Source: Gammaproteobacteria bacterium (GTDB lineage Bacteria; Pseudomonadota; Gammaproteobacteria; Burkholderiales; Burkholderiaceae_B). From it: a stretch of 64,000 nt of DNA. Shown here piece by piece: positions 54,101 to 63,882 of this stretch. The translations under genes and the position numbers were made by a program. The notes beneath the pieces are model-generated. The model was given only the letters and a program-made list of their open reading frames with translations, had not been told where the DNA came from and made no database searches. The stretch covers positions 33,056 through 97,055 of the forward strand of contig JAURJT010000040.1 in NCBI GenBank assembly GCA_030832095.1, in the 5' to 3' direction. Within the stretch, counting starts at the first letter, position 1; each line of letters starts with the position of its first letter.

Positions 54101-57100
54101 ATGAACGCCCCGTTTGCTAGCCATTTGTTAAACGCCGAGCCCCTGTCTGATTCTCAGGCACGTTTGCGCGAAATCCCCTACAACTACACCTCTTTTTCAG
54201 ACCGAGAAGTGGTCTGTCGCTTGTTGGGCGATGATGCCTGGGCCTTATTGTTCGACTTGCGCGGCGAGCGCCGCACCGGTCGTTCGGCCCGAATGCTCTA
54301 CGAGGTGTTAGGAGACATCTGGGTCGTACGCCGTAATCCGTATTTGCAAGACGACCTGCTCGACAACCCCAAAAGACGCAAATTGCTGATCGAAGCCCTG
54401 CAACACAGGCTCACCGAGATTGACAAGCGCCGTGCGGGTGACGATACCGGGCGCGACGAAAAAGTGGCAACCCTACTAGACCGTGCACGTGTTGCGGTCA
54501 GCGCGTTTGAACAAGAGTTTGAGCAGACTGGTCGTTTGCGCCGGCAGGTACAAAAAACCTTAGGTCGTCTGACTGCTCGCGACAATATTAAGTTTGACGG
54601 TTTGTCGCGCGTCTCGCACGTGACCGACGCCACCGACTGGCGTGTTGAATATCCGTTTGTGGTGCTCACCCCCGATACCGAAGACGAAATCGCAGGTTTG
54701 GTGCGTGGCTGTATTGAACTGGGTCTGACCATTGTGCCTAGAGGGGGCGGCACCGGCTACACCGGCGGCGCCATTCCGCTGACCTGGCGTTCAGCGGTCA
54801 TTAATACTGAAAAACTCGATACCCTTGGCGCAGTTGAGTTGATCTCGTTGCCTGGGGTTGCAGATCCCGTGGCGACCTTGCGTGCGGGCGCTGGTGTGGT
54901 CACTAAACGCGTCTCAGAAGCGGCCGAGCTTGCGGGCTTTGTGTTTGCGGTCGACCCGACCTCTGCTGATGCCTCTTGCGTGGGCGGCAACGTCGCGATG
55001 AATGCGGGCGGTAAAAAAGCTGTGCTCTGGGGCACAGCCTTGGATAACCTCGCCTGGTGGCGGATGGTTGACCCCGATGGCAACTGGCTGGATGTTACGC
55101 GCCTTGAACACAACATGGGCAAAATCCACGAAGCTGGGCGCGTCCGGTTTGAATTGCAATGGTCTGACGGCGCCGCTCCTGCGGGCGAGCGTCCCTTGCG
55201 CACTGAAATTCTCGATGTCGATGGTGCTGGGTTGCGTAAAATCGGCCTGGGTAAAGATGTGACCGATAAGTTTTTATCGGGTCTGCCAGGTGTGCAAAAA
55301 GAAGGCTGTGATGGCCTGATTACGGCCGCGCGCTGGGTGTTGCATCGCATGCCTCGCCACACGCGCACAGTCTGCCTAGAGTTTTTTGGGCAGGCGCGTG
55401 ATTCGATTCCCTCGATTGTTGAAATTAAAAACTATCTTGATCAAACTGGTCGTGCTCGCGGTGCGCTACTTGCCGGACTCGAGCACCTAGATGAGCGCTA
55501 CTTGCGTGCGGTAGGATACTCAACCAAAAGTAAGCGCGGTGTGTTGCCCAAAATGGTGTTGTTTGGCGATATTGTGGGTGACGACGAGTCTGCGGTGGCA
55601 GCGGCCACCAGCGAAGTCGTTCGCCTTGCCAATACACGTCATGGCGAAGGCTTTATTGCGGTGAGCGCCGAGGCGCGTAAAAAGTTTTGGCTCGACCGGG
55701 CGCGTACTGCCGCCATTGCGCGTCACACCAATGCCTTCAAAATTAATGAAGATGTGGTGATCCCGCTTGACCGGATGGGCGAGTACACCGACCACATCGA
55801 GCGCATCAATATTGAGCTCTCGATTCGCAATAAGCTCAAACTGCTCGATGCGCTAGAGGCGGTGTGTGCAGGCGTTTTGCCGGTGGCCAAGCACGACCGA
55901 AGCAGCGAAGAAGGCGCTTACATCGAAGAGGCGGTCAACGAGCGTAAGGTGCAAGCCCTTGACGTGCTTGGGCGTGTGCGTCGGCGCTGGAGATGGGTGC
56001 ACGACAATCTTGATTTGTCGTTGCAGCAAGCGCTTGAGTCGTTCGCGTTGGTTGGTTTGGACACGCTAACCCCGACAGCGCGTGAGCGGTTAAACAGCCA
56101 ACCCACTGCGCGCCTGTTTGATTTGGCGCAAGATCGCAGTTTGCGAATCTCCTGGAAAAATGAAGTCAAGGCCGAATTGTCTGGCTTATTCAGCGGCGCA
56201 GATTTTGCCCCGGTGATGACAGAGTTGCAGGCAGCTCATGCGCGAGTATTAAAAAGTCGTGTCTTTGTTGCGCTGCATATGCACGCAGGCGATGGCAATG
56301 TGCACACGAATATCCCCGTCAATTCTGACGATTATGAAATGCTTGGCGAGGCCAACGCAGTGGTGGCGCGCATTATGCAAATCGCACGTGACCTTGATGG
56401 GGTGATCTCGGGCGAACACGGCATTGGTCTCACCAAGTATGAGTTTTTATCGACGGCCGAGCTGGCGCCGTTTCAGGATTACAAACGCAAGATTGATCCA
56501 AACGATCACTTTAACGCCGGCAAACTCATGCCTGGGGCAGACTTGCGTAATGCGTGGACGCCGAGCTTCGGTTTGATGGGTCACGAATCTCTCATCATGC
56601 AGCAAAGTGATATCGGCGCGATTAGTCATTCGATTAAAGATTGTTTACGTTGCGGCAAATGCAAGCCTGTGTGCGCCACCCACGTGCCACGCGCCAATCT
56701 GCTGTATTCGCCGCGAAACAAGATTTTGGCAACATCGCTGTTGATTGAGGCCTTTTTATACGAAGAGCAAACTCGCCGCGGGATCAGCTTAAAACATTGG
56801 GAAGAGTTCGAAGACGTTGCCGATCATTGCACGGTGTGTCATAAGTGCTACAACCCGTGCCCGGTCGATATTGATTTTGGCGAGGTCTCGATGAACATGC
56901 GCGCTTTGTTGCGTCGCATGGGTCATAAATCGTTTAATCCCGGCACCTCGGCCGCAATGTTCTTTTTAAATGCCAAAGACCCGGCAACGATTAATGCGAC
57001 CCGTGCAGCCATGATTGGCGTAGGTTACAAGGTACAGCGGTTTGTGCACGATTTGTTTTCAAAGTTTGCGCGTAAGCAAACCGCGAAACCTCCTGCGACA

Positions 57101-58039
57101 GTCGGTAAGCCAGCGTTGCGTGAGCAGGTGGTGCATTTTATAAATAAAAAAATGCCTGGTAACTTACCCAAGCAGCCCGCGCGCAAATTATTGGATATCG
57201 AAGACGCTGATTACGTGCCAATTATCCGACCGCGTGAAACCTCGGCCGAAACGGAAGCGGTGTTTTATTTTCCAGGCTGCGGCTCTGAGCGTTTGTTCTC
57301 TCAGGTTGGGTTGGCGACACAAGCGATGCTTTGGCACGCTGGTGTACAAACCGTTTTACCGCCAGGTTACTTATGCTGCGGTTACCCGCAGCGCGCCAAC
57401 GGCATGAGTGATAAAGCCGAAAAAATCATTACAGATAATCGCGTGCTATTTCATCGTGTGGCCAACACTTTGAATTATCTTGATATCAAAACTGTCGTGG
57501 TCAGTTGCGGTACGTGTTACGACCAGTTGGCAGGTTATGAGTTTGACAAGATCTTCCCGGGTTGTCGTTTGATTGATATTCACGAGTATTTGCTTGAGAA
57601 AGGTATCAAGCTCGAAGGGGTGCAGGGCACGCGTTACATGTATCACGACCCCTGCCATACCCCCATGAAACTGCAAGATCCAATGAAAACTGTGCGCTCG
57701 TTGGTGGGCGACTCGGCGATTAAAACCGAACGGTGTTGTGGTGAGTCGGGCACGCTGGCGGTGACGCGGCCTGATATCTCGACACAGGTGCGGTTTCGCA
57801 AAGAAGAAGAGTTGGCTAAAAACACGCAAGAGTTGCGTGCAGATGGGTTTGAGGGAGACATCAAAATGTTGACCTCATGCCCTTCGTGCATGCAGGGCTT
57901 ATCGCGCTTTGAGCAAGATACTGAAGCTAAAGCCGACTACATCGTGGTTGAAATGGCACGATTGATTCTGGGTGAAAATTGGCTGGAAGAGTACGTGAAA
58001 AAAGCCAACGATGGTGGCATTGAGCGCGTGTTGGTTTAA
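54101..58039 (+). CDS. DUF3683/FAD-linked oxidase/Fe-S oxidoreductase fusion (GlcD-GlcF-like dehydrogenase)
   Basis: Very large 1312-residue cytoplasmic or membrane-associated flavoprotein. Order: DUF3683 (about 20-165), FAD-binding PCMH domain (about 180-345) with [17 protein letters not shown]-oxidase C domain (about 455-820) ending [14 protein letters not shown] and GEHGIGLTK, two 4Fe-4S motifs, [11 protein letters not shown] near 848-858 and [12 protein letters not shown] near 910-921, and two cysteine-rich CCG domains (FPGCG, CCGYP, CGTCYDQ, HDPCH, CCGESG between 1055 and 1216). It resembles a fusion of glycolate or D-lactate oxidase subunits GlcD and GlcF. The 2-hydroxy acid used is unknown. 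All motifs are complete. Confidence 0.88.
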   Translation: MNAPFASHLLNAEPLSDSQARLREIPYNYTSFSDREVVCRLLGDDAWALLFDLRGERRTGRSARMLYEVLGDIWVVRRNPYLQDDLLDNPKRRKLLIEALQHRLTEIDKRRAGDDTGRDEKVATLLDRARVAVSAFEQEFEQTGRLRRQVQKTLGRLTARDNIKFDGLSRVSHVTDATDWRVEYPFVVLTPDTEDEIAGLVRGCIELGLTIVPRGGGTGYTGGAIPLTWRSAVINTEKLDTLGAVELISLPGVADPVATLRAGAGVVTKRVSEAAELAGFVFAVDPTSADASCVGGNVAMNAGGKKAVLWGTALDNLAWWRMVDPDGNWLDVTRLEHNMGKIHEAGRVRFELQWSDGAAPAGERPLRTEILDVDGAGLRKIGLGKDVTDKFLSGLPGVQKEGCDGLITAARWVLHRMPRHTRTVCLEFFGQARDSIPSIVEIKNYLDQTGRARGALLAGLEHLDERYLRAVGYSTKSKRGVLPKMVLFGDIVGDDESAVAAATSEVVRLANTRHGEGFIAVSAEARKKFWLDRARTAAIARHTNAFKINEDVVIPLDRMGEYTDHIERINIELSIRNKLKLLDALEAVCAGVLPVAKHDRSSEEGAYIEEAVNERKVQALDVLGRVRRRWRWVHDNLDLSLQQALESFALVGLDTLTPTARERLNSQPTARLFDLAQDRSLRISWKNEVKAELSGLFSGADFAPVMTELQAAHARVLKSRVFVALHMHAGDGNVHTNIPVNSDDYEMLGEANAVVARIMQIARDLDGVISGEHGIGLTKYEFLSTAELAPFQDYKRKIDPNDHFNAGKLMPGADLRNAWTPSFGLMGHESLIMQQSDIGAISHSIKDCLRCGKCKPVCATHVPRANLLYSPRNKILATSLLIEAFLYEEQTRRGISLKHWEEFEDVADHCTVCHKCYNPCPVDIDFGEVSMNMRALLRRMGHKSFNPGTSAAMFFLNAKDPATINATRAAMIGVGYKVQRFVHDLFSKFARKQTAKPPATVGKPALREQVVHFINKKMPGNLPKQPARKLLDIEDADYVPIIRPRETSAETEAVFYFPGCGSERLFSQVGLATQAMLWHAGVQTVLPPGYLCCGYPQRANGMSDKAEKIITDNRVLFHRVANTLNYLDIKTVVVSCGTCYDQLAGYEFDKIFPGCRLIDIHEYLLEKGIKLEGVQGTRYMYHDPCHTPMKLQDPMKTVRSLVGDSAIKTERCCGESGTLAVTRPDISTQVRFRKEEELAKNTQELRADGFEGDIKMLTSCPSCMQGLSRFEQDTEAKADYIVVEMARLILGENWLEEYVKKANDGGIERVLV

Positions 58040-58055
58040 AAAGGTTTGAACATTC

Positions 58056-58994
58056 ATGCGATATATACCTGAAGCGCAATCGTCTACCGTCGTCACACAC
58101 GAAATGGCCTTTGAGGCGATAAGCGAAGCCTTTCAGGCCGCTAGCGCACAAGGCTCAGTGGTGTTTCCGGCACTGATTGCACACGGCTCAGATCCGCGTA
58201 ACCGCTTTTCTGTCAAGTCCGGTGCCACAGAGGCTATCGCTGGTTTGAAAATGGGCTTTATCTGGCCAGGCAATACGGCCAGAGGTCTGCCTACGCACAA
58301 CTCAGTCACTGTTCTGTTTAATCAAGATACTGGCGGTGTACAGGCTGTGATCGAGTCGGGTGTTGTGAACGCCTATCGCACTGCTGCGGCAGACGCGGTC
58401 GCGACCAATCAGCTGGCGCGTAAAAATGCAACAACGCTTGCGGCTTTTGGTGCTGGCAATCAGGCCGGCTACGACTGCCTGGCAATCGCTCGCATTCGCA
58501 ATCTCGAGACCGTCCTTGTCGTCAATGCAGATGCAGCGCGCGCAGAGCGCTTCACCCAGCGCCTGGCTGCCCACGGGTTGAACGTTGAACGCGTCTCGGC
58601 GCAAGAGGCCTGTGCGCGCGCCGATATTATCGTGACGGCAACGCCGGCAAAATCTCCGTTGTTCGAAGCCGATTGGATACGTCCAGGCACACATATTTCG
58701 TGCATGGGTGCTGATGGCGTCGGAAAGCAAGAGTTGCCTACCGGCTTGTATGATCGCTCGCAGCTATTTTGTGACTTAGCAACACAATCAGTGGTGATTG
58801 GTGAGTTTCAACATGCTGCCGCATTGATTCAGGCCGGCACTGTGACCTTGACGCAAATCGGCGCCGTCCTCAGTGGTCAGGCCTCGGGTCGCCAAGACGA
58901 CCAAGCCATCACCATTTTTGATAGTTCGGGCATTGCCTTGCAAGACCTTTACATTGCCGAGCGCTTGTTAAGCGCCTGCCCGATCAGTGGTTAG
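58056..58994 (+). CDS. Ornithine cyclodeaminase/mu-crystallin-family protein
   Basis: NAD(P)-binding protein of 312 residues. The N-terminal half has the family substrate-site features, SVKSGATEAIAGLKMGFIWPG near 46-66; the Rossmann motif LAAFGAGNQAGYDCLAI near 128-144 and ITVTATPAKSP near 190-200. Family members are ornithine cyclodeaminase, alanine dehydrogenase or delta-1-pyrroline-2-carboxylate reductase. It starts 16 bases after the large dehydrogenase gene and is probably cotranscribed with it. pxpA lies convergent 81 bases away. The exact reaction is unresolved. Confidence 0.85.
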   Translation: MRYIPEAQSSTVVTHEMAFEAISEAFQAASAQGSVVFPALIAHGSDPRNRFSVKSGATEAIAGLKMGFIWPGNTARGLPTHNSVTVLFNQDTGGVQAVIESGVVNAYRTAAADAVATNQLARKNATTLAAFGAGNQAGYDCLAIARIRNLETVLVVNADAARAERFTQRLAAHGLNVERVSAQEACARADIIVTATPAKSPLFEADWIRPGTHISCMGADGVGKQELPTGLYDRSQLFCDLATQSVVIGEFQHAAALIQAGTVTLTQIGAVLSGQASGRQDDQAITIFDSSGIALQDLYIAERLLSACPISG

Positions 58995-59075
58995 GTTTCA
59001 AGCTCAGTCTCGAATTTGCGCAGCGGCACAGAGTCGGGTCATCAGGTCAGGTTCAAGGCTAGGCTCAGGTCTCGC

Positions 59076-59831
59076 TTAAGCCCGAACTTCAACCCCTGCA
59101 GCTAAAAGTGCCTCGCGGATCGCCTTGGCAAATGTGACCGCACCCGGCTGGTCGCCATGAATGCATAGCGTATCCGCTTGCACCTTGACCACGCTGCCGT
59201 CGTTGGCCGTGAGGGTTCCGGTCTTTACCATTTGCAAGACGTGTTTGATCGACACTTGTACGTCTTCGATCATGGCACCTGGTTTGTTGCGCGGGCTTAG
59301 CGTGCCATCGGGTGAGTAGGTGCGATCACCAAAGACCTCTTGAGCGACACGCAGGCCAATCGATTGTGCGATCGGTACCATGGCGCTACCCGCTAAGACA
59401 AAGAACACTAGCTCACGATCCACATCGTAGGTTGCTTGCGCTAGAGCACGCGCGAGGCCTGCGTCTTTGACCGCCATGTTGTACAGCTGACCGTGCGCCT
59501 TGACGTGGCGCAGACGGGCACCTTGCGAAGCGGCGACGGCCGTCAAGGCGCCAATCTGCACAACCATCATGTCGTAGGCTTCTTGATCAGTGATGGCCAT
59601 ATTGCGACGCCCAAAGCCTTGAATGTCCGGCAGACCCGGATGAGCACCGAGAGCGACACCTTGCTCGAGCGCAGCGGCTACAGTCTTGCGCATTGTGGCC
59701 GGATCCCCTCCATGAAACCCACAGGCAATGTTTGCCGACGAGACGTAGGGCAAGATTGCCTCGTCATTGCCTAGTTTCCAAACGCCATAGCTTTCGCCCA
59801 TATCGCAGTTCAGGTCAATTCGTAGTGTCAT
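59076..59831 (-). CDS. pxpA: 5-oxoprolinase subunit PxpA (LamB/YcsF family)
   Basis: Subunit of the ATP-dependent 5-oxoprolinase PxpABC that returns 5-oxoproline to glutamate. 251 residues; N-terminal IDLNCDMGESYGVW, SSANIACGFHGGDPATM and GALGAHPGLPD-like motif, RHVKAHGQLYN and the C-terminal ICIHGDQPGAV. It starts 18 bases after pxpC. Family-level identification is strong. Confidence 0.94.
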   Translation of the reverse strand: MTLRIDLNCDMGESYGVWKLGNDEAILPYVSSANIACGFHGGDPATMRKTVAAALEQGVALGAHPGLPDIQGFGRRNMAITDQEAYDMMVVQIGALTAVAASQGARLRHVKAHGQLYNMAVKDAGLARALAQATYDVDRELVFFVLAGSAMVPIAQSIGLRVAQEVFGDRTYSPDGTLSPRNKPGAMIEDVQVSIKHVLQMVKTGTLTANDGSVVKVQADTLCIHGDQPGAVTFAKAIREALLAAGVEVRA

Positions 59832-59848
59832 GATGGCCTCAGTGATTC

Positions 59849-60841
59849 TCAGTGATTGAGCAATAAGTTTCGTACAGGTTGTAGCGCGTCTGCAAGTGTC
59901 GCAAAAGCTTTTGCGCGGGTAAGGTCAAGCGCCTGCGCCTGCTCAAGGCTAATGGCTTTGAAACTCACTATGTCGCCAGGCCCCACCTGGGCTAGCCGGG
60001 GTAAGTCAACGCTCGCAACGTAAGCCATTTTTGGATAGCCGCCGGTAGTTTGACGATCGGCCATCAAGATGATTGGCTGGCCACCCGCAGGCACTTGGAT
60101 GGTACCGAAGGTTGTGCCTTCAGAGATCATTTGGCGGGGCGTCGTCATCAAAAGAGACGCACCTTGAAGACGATAACCCATGCGCTCAGAGTCTGGGCTG
60201 ATGCGGTAGGGTTCGGTGAGTAAGGCGGCACAGCTTTCGGGGGTGAACTCGTCCCATTGCTGGCCTTTAATCAGCCGTACATAGGTCTGACGTGGCTCTG
60301 ATAGGGCAGCCGGCAGATAGATTTTGAGCGACCACAAATCCATGGCGAGATCTTCGAGCCCCTTATTTTTGAGAGGCCGCAGTAAAGGGATCTCATCGTC
60401 GCGTCGCAGCGCACGGCCGTGCCAGCCGCCCATGGCGCTGCGCAGATAGGTGCTGGTGCTACCTAGAACCGGTTCGAGCGCAAAACCACCGTGCACCGCG
60501 AGGTAAGCGCGCGTGCCGTGCTGGCGCACTCCAAAGCTGAGTTCATCTTTTGCCCTGACGACGATCGGCCGATTTAGGACAAGTGGTTGTCCATTTAATG
60601 TGGCGCTCAAGTCAGCACCGCACAGCGCGAGACAGCATGGTTTGGTAAAACGAAGCGTTGGGCCTATTAACGTAATCTCAAGGGTCGCAAGCGCGGGGTC
60701 GTTGCCAACAAGCACGTTGGCTAATCGATGGGCGCGTTGGTCCATGGCACCCGCTACCGACACTCCCAAGTGTTGTTGCCCGAAGCGGCCGAGATCTTGA
60801 AAGGTGCTGAGCATGCCTGGCTTCAGAACGATCATGCTCAT
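59849..60841 (-). CDS. pxpC: 5-oxoprolinase subunit PxpC (KipA-like, biotin-dependent carboxyltransferase family)
   Basis: 330 residues. N-terminal LSTFQDLGRFGQQHLGVSVAGAMDQRAHRLAN, the central YLRSAMGGWHGRAL and the SERMGYRLQG and GGYPKMAYV segments mark the AHS2/KipA family. It forms the catalytic complex with PxpB and PxpA. The ATG overlaps the pxpB stop? It is the reverse: pxpB is upstream and its TGA overlaps this ATG (ATGA at 60838-60841), so the two are translationally coupled. Confidence 0.93.
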   Translation of the reverse strand: MSMIVLKPGMLSTFQDLGRFGQQHLGVSVAGAMDQRAHRLANVLVGNDPALATLEITLIGPTLRFTKPCCLALCGADLSATLNGQPLVLNRPIVVRAKDELSFGVRQHGTRAYLAVHGGFALEPVLGSTSTYLRSAMGGWHGRALRRDDEIPLLRPLKNKGLEDLAMDLWSLKIYLPAALSEPRQTYVRLIKGQQWDEFTPESCAALLTEPYRISPDSERMGYRLQGASLLMTTPRQMISEGTTFGTIQVPAGGQPIILMADRQTTGGYPKMAYVASVDLPRLAQVGPGDIVSFKAISLEQAQALDLTRAKAFATLADALQPVRNLLLNH

Positions 60842-61590
60842 ACTTGCCCCTGACTGTGCTGTGCCGCGAGTTGGTCAAATTCAGCGGATGAGATGGGCAC
60901 GAATCGAATGTGATCACCGGGCAAGAGTAAGGTCGGCTGAGGGCGCGTTAAGTCGAATAACTTAAGCGGTGTGGCGCCTAAAATGTGCCAGCCGCCAGGC
61001 AACCGAGTGGGGTAGATCGTTGATTGCCGATTTGCGATCGCGACAGAGCCTGCCGGTACGACCGTACGAGGAACCTCACGCCTGGGCAGCGCGAACAAGG
61101 GGTCATGGATGCCAATATACGGATGACCTGGCGCAAAGCCGAGCATAAACACCATACTGCCGGGCGCACAATGCATTTGGATCACGTCTTGCTCGGAGAG
61201 GCCAGTGACCCTCGCCACTTCACCTAAGTCAGGGCCATGCTCGCCACCGTAGCAGACCGGGATCTCGATGGTGCGTGAAGCGCGTTCAGCGGGTGATATA
61301 CCAGCCTGAATTAACGCGGTGAGGCCTTCGGAGAGTGTTCGAAAATTTGGCACGCCGGTCTGAGGGTCGGCCTCGTAATGCACCGCCACGCTTGTGTAGG
61401 ACGGAACCACATCGCTTACGCCAGACAGGCGAGCTTCTCGAATTTTTTCAGCGACCGCAAGGCAAATCAAACCCGTCTCGGCAAGAATCGTATCGCCAAA
61501 ATCGAGGCTTAGGCAGCGGTCGCCCAAGTGGCGTAAAGTGAAGGTCGGTGCGATCATGCGGTGCATCAAGCTGCGGTAGATAAACGCCAT
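60838..61590 (-). CDS. pxpB: 5-oxoprolinase subunit PxpB (KipI-like)
   Basis: About 250 residues of the AHS1/KipI family. DRCLSLDFGDTI near 24-35, IPVCYGGEHGPDL near 111-123, MVFMLGFAPGHPYIG and the C-terminal GGWHILGATPLKLFD are typical. First gene of the pxpB-pxpC-pxpA operon. The frame opens at ATG 61590, but ATG 61557 (MIAPTFTLRHLG) would give the usual KipI N-terminus; no ribosome-binding site decides. Confidence 0.92.
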   Translation of the reverse strand: MAFIYRSLMHRMIAPTFTLRHLGDRCLSLDFGDTILAETGLICLAVAEKIREARLSGVSDVVPSYTSVAVHYEADPQTGVPNFRTLSEGLTALIQAGISPAERASRTIEIPVCYGGEHGPDLGEVARVTGLSEQDVIQMHCAPGSMVFMLGFAPGHPYIGIHDPLFALPRREVPRTVVPAGSVAIANRQSTIYPTRLPGGWHILGATPLKLFDLTRPQPTLLLPGDHIRFVPISSAEFDQLAAQHSQGQV

Positions 61591-61652
61591 GTACGCGTTA
61601 ACAGTCGCAGTTTAAGCGGTTTTTCTAAGTTTCAGACGGGGCACTTTAACGG

Positions 61653-62954
61653 CTAGAGATTGCGTTGTACGCGCTCAGCGTCAAACACTAAGCTAAAACA
61701 GCTACCTTGCCCGATTTTGCTCTGAACCTCTAGGATTGCATCATGCCGCATGGCGACATGCTTGGTGATGGCGAGCCCCAGCCCTGTACCGCCAAGTGCG
61801 CGCGAGCGGCCACGATCGACCCGGTAGAAGCGCTCGCTTAAACGCGGCAGGTGTTCAGAGGCGATTCCAATCCCGGTGTCAGTCACGCTAAAACGGGCAC
61901 GACCGTCTGCTTGACTTTGCCACTTGACCTGAATAGTGCCGTTATCGGGCGTGTAACGAATCGCGTTCGTCAGCAGGTTCGAGAATGCCGAGGCAAGTTC
62001 TGAGGCATTGCCGGCAAGATCCACACCTGACTCTATTTGCCAGTCCCAGTGATGGCGCCCGCCAGAGAGCGCTTCAATTTGCGTTCGCGCAGTGTCTATC
62101 AGTTGAGTGACTCTCACACTTGCGAACTCTGCGCTTGGGGATGTTTCCAGGTCTGACAGAGTGAGTAAGTCGGTCACGAGCGCTTGCATCCGTTGGGCTT
62201 GTTCAGCCATGAGCCCAAAATACTGTTCTCGTTGTTGCCCGCTTAAGGCACCCTCAGGGGCATCACGCAAGGTTTCAACAAACCCCGCCAGCACCGTCAG
62301 TGGTGTGCGCATTTCGTGTGAAACATTCGCAACAAAATCGCGACGTGTGGTTTCGAGCTTCTCAATTTGAGTGAGATCGCGAGTAATCAGCAGCGTACGG
62401 TCGCGCGCGTATGGAACTAAACGCAATAACAGACTGTAATTGCCACTTGCGTGGTTAATTTTAAGCGTGAGCGGCTCAGACCAGTTGCCGGCCTTCACGT
62501 AAGAGGCAAAGGCAGGCGCACGAATGATATTTTGTAAGTTTTGTCCAAGATCCTGCTCAGGCTGCAGGTGTAATTGTTTTTCTGCCGCGAGATTAAACCA
62601 TCTGATCTGTAGGTCGGTAGTCAAGGTGACGACCCCAACAGGCAGTGCTTGCCCAGCGGCCATGGCGCTGGTGCTGGTTTCTTCTAGTTCTTGGATGGTG
62701 GCGACTTTATTACGGATGCGGCGGTACAGCGCCGCCACAACGTCATCCCAGGGGCCTACGTCTGCGGGCGGTTCGTCGTCCGGCGAACGGATCCAGCGCG
62801 CCACGCGCTCAGCGTGCCGGCGCCGAATCACCAACAGTAAGCCGGTGGTGAGCGAGAGGGCAACCCAGCCAAGCGAGTTTTCCCAGCGATACTCAATCAC
62901 CAGCGCTATTGCCGACCAAAAGCCTATAAAAAAAAGAGTGCGTTTCCAGCTCAT
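61653..62954 (-). CDS. phoR: Phosphate-regulon sensor histidine kinase PhoR
   Basis: Membrane kinase responding to phosphate limitation through the Pst system. 433 residues: two membrane segments (about 5-20 and 28-44), PAS domain (about 92-195), HisKA with phospho-accepting His213 in NVSHEMRTPL, and HATPase with NLLTNAIRYT, DTGIGI and GTGLGLAI. The gene lies 22 bases after phoB. A run of eight T bases on the coding strand (62928-62935) falls in the first membrane segment. phoU and pst genes are not in the window. Confidence 0.94.
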   Translation of the reverse strand: MSWKRTLFFIGFWSAIALVIEYRWENSLGWVALSLTTGLLLVIRRRHAERVARWIRSPDDEPPADVGPWDDVVAALYRRIRNKVATIQELEETSTSAMAAGQALPVGVVTLTTDLQIRWFNLAAEKQLHLQPEQDLGQNLQNIIRAPAFASYVKAGNWSEPLTLKINHASGNYSLLLRLVPYARDRTLLITRDLTQIEKLETTRRDFVANVSHEMRTPLTVLAGFVETLRDAPEGALSGQQREQYFGLMAEQAQRMQALVTDLLTLSDLETSPSAEFASVRVTQLIDTARTQIEALSGGRHHWDWQIESGVDLAGNASELASAFSNLLTNAIRYTPDNGTIQVKWQSQADGRARFSVTDTGIGIASEHLPRLSERFYRVDRGRSRALGGTGLGLAITKHVAMRHDAILEVQSKIGQGSCFSLVFDAERVQRNL

Positions 62955-62976
62955 GCGCTCGATTGTCGCATCAAGC

Positions 62977-63675
62977 TTAAGATTTCGGAATCAGTGGGGT
63001 AAATCGGTAGCCGCTGCCGCGCACCGTTTCGATATGAGCGTCGTGTTTCGAGGGTTCGAGCGCCTTGCGCAGGCGGCGGATGTGAACATCGACCGTACGC
63101 TCTTCAACAAATACATGATCGCCCCACACTTGATCGAGCAGCTGACCGCGTGAAAAAACTCGCTCTGGATGCGTCATAAAAAAATGCAGCAGACGAAATT
63201 CGGTCGGCCCGATGGCCAGTTGTTGGCCGTTGCCGGTGAGGCGATGCGAGGTGGGGTCTAGTTTGAGCCCTTCGACTTCGATCAGATCATCGGTGAGTTG
63301 CGGGGCACGCCGTCGCAGCACGGCCTTGATGCGAGCCATGAGTTCTTTGGGCGAAAAGGGTTTAGTGATGTAATCGTCGGCGCCCGCTTCGAGCCCGTCT
63401 ACCTTGTCTTGCTCGGCGCCTTTGGCGGTGAGCATAATGACGGGCACCAAGCGAGTGCGCTCGTCGCTACGTAGTTTTCGCGCTAACGTGAGGCCCGAAG
63501 CACCCGGCAGCATCCAGTCAAGTAGGATCAAATCGGGCAGTTCGGCTCGAATGAGAGTTTCGGCTTGCGCAACATCGAAGGCACGTAAGACCTTGTGACC
63601 AGCGAACGATAAGTTGACGGCGATGAGCTCTTGGATGGCCGGTTCGTCTTCAACGACTAGAATGGTGCTTGACAT
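62977..63675 (-). CDS. phoB: Phosphate-regulon response regulator PhoB
   Basis: OmpR-type transcription factor of about 232 residues. Receiver domain with Asp53 in LILLDWMLPG, ITKPFSPKEL, and a winged-helix domain ending HIRRLRKALEPSKHDAHIETVRGSGYRF. ATG 63675 is chosen; the open frame up to 63795 runs into repeated regulatory DNA and is not coding. A Pho-box-like repeat upstream suggests autoregulation. It is cotranscribed with phoR. Confidence 0.95.
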   Translation of the reverse strand: MSSTILVVEDEPAIQELIAVNLSFAGHKVLRAFDVAQAETLIRAELPDLILLDWMLPGASGLTLARKLRSDERTRLVPVIMLTAKGAEQDKVDGLEAGADDYITKPFSPKELMARIKAVLRRRAPQLTDDLIEVEGLKLDPTSHRLTGNGQQLAIGPTEFRLLHFFMTHPERVFSRGQLLDQVWGDHVFVEERTVDVHIRRLRKALEPSKHDAHIETVRGSGYRFTPLIPKS

Positions 63676-63717
63676 GGTGGGTACCAGTTTAGATAGCACG
63701 CTTGCGCGCGCGACATG

Positions 63718-63723
63718 ACTATA
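63718..63723 (-). promoter_or_regulatory. Candidate -10 element of phoB
   Basis: TATAGT on the minus strand (5 of 6 matches to TATAAT), 14 bases downstream of the nearer Pho-box-like copy and 42 bases before the phoB ATG. PhoB-dependent promoters usually have a Pho box in place of a -35 box, slightly closer than here. Confidence 0.4.
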
Positions 63724-63733
63724 GTATGGCGGC

Positions 63734-63794
63734 AATGTGTCATGTATATGACAGTGCATTTCACAATGTGTCATGTATATGACAGTGCATTTCA
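63734..63794. repeat. 31-bp tandem repeat with paired Pho-box-like palindromes (phoB/ubiE intergenic)
   Basis: Two copies of a 30-base sequence (63734-63763 and 63765-63794) repeat with a period of 31 bases. Each contains TGTCAT-GTAT-ATGACA, an inverted repeat with 6-bp arms. Each also fits the Pho-box layout: TGTCAT then TGACA 11 bases later, against TGTCAT and TGTCA in the enterobacterial consensus. The period equals about three helical turns, so both copies face the same side of DNA. It lies upstream of phoB on one side and ubiE on the other. Confidence 0.6.
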
Positions 63795-63882
63795 TTTAGT
63801 GGCGGTGTGCGCAATGCGTAGCGCCGTAAAATGCCTCGGCCGTTCGGGTAGTGGGCATTACGCAACAAGTGGGGTAAGAGGG

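Noticed and set aside
63734..63795. Repeat read as a CRISPR array or as an N-terminal extension of phoB
   Set aside because: There are only two direct copies with no spacer. The in-frame extension encodes a repeated peptide unrelated to PhoB, and ATG 63675 gives the standard N-terminus.
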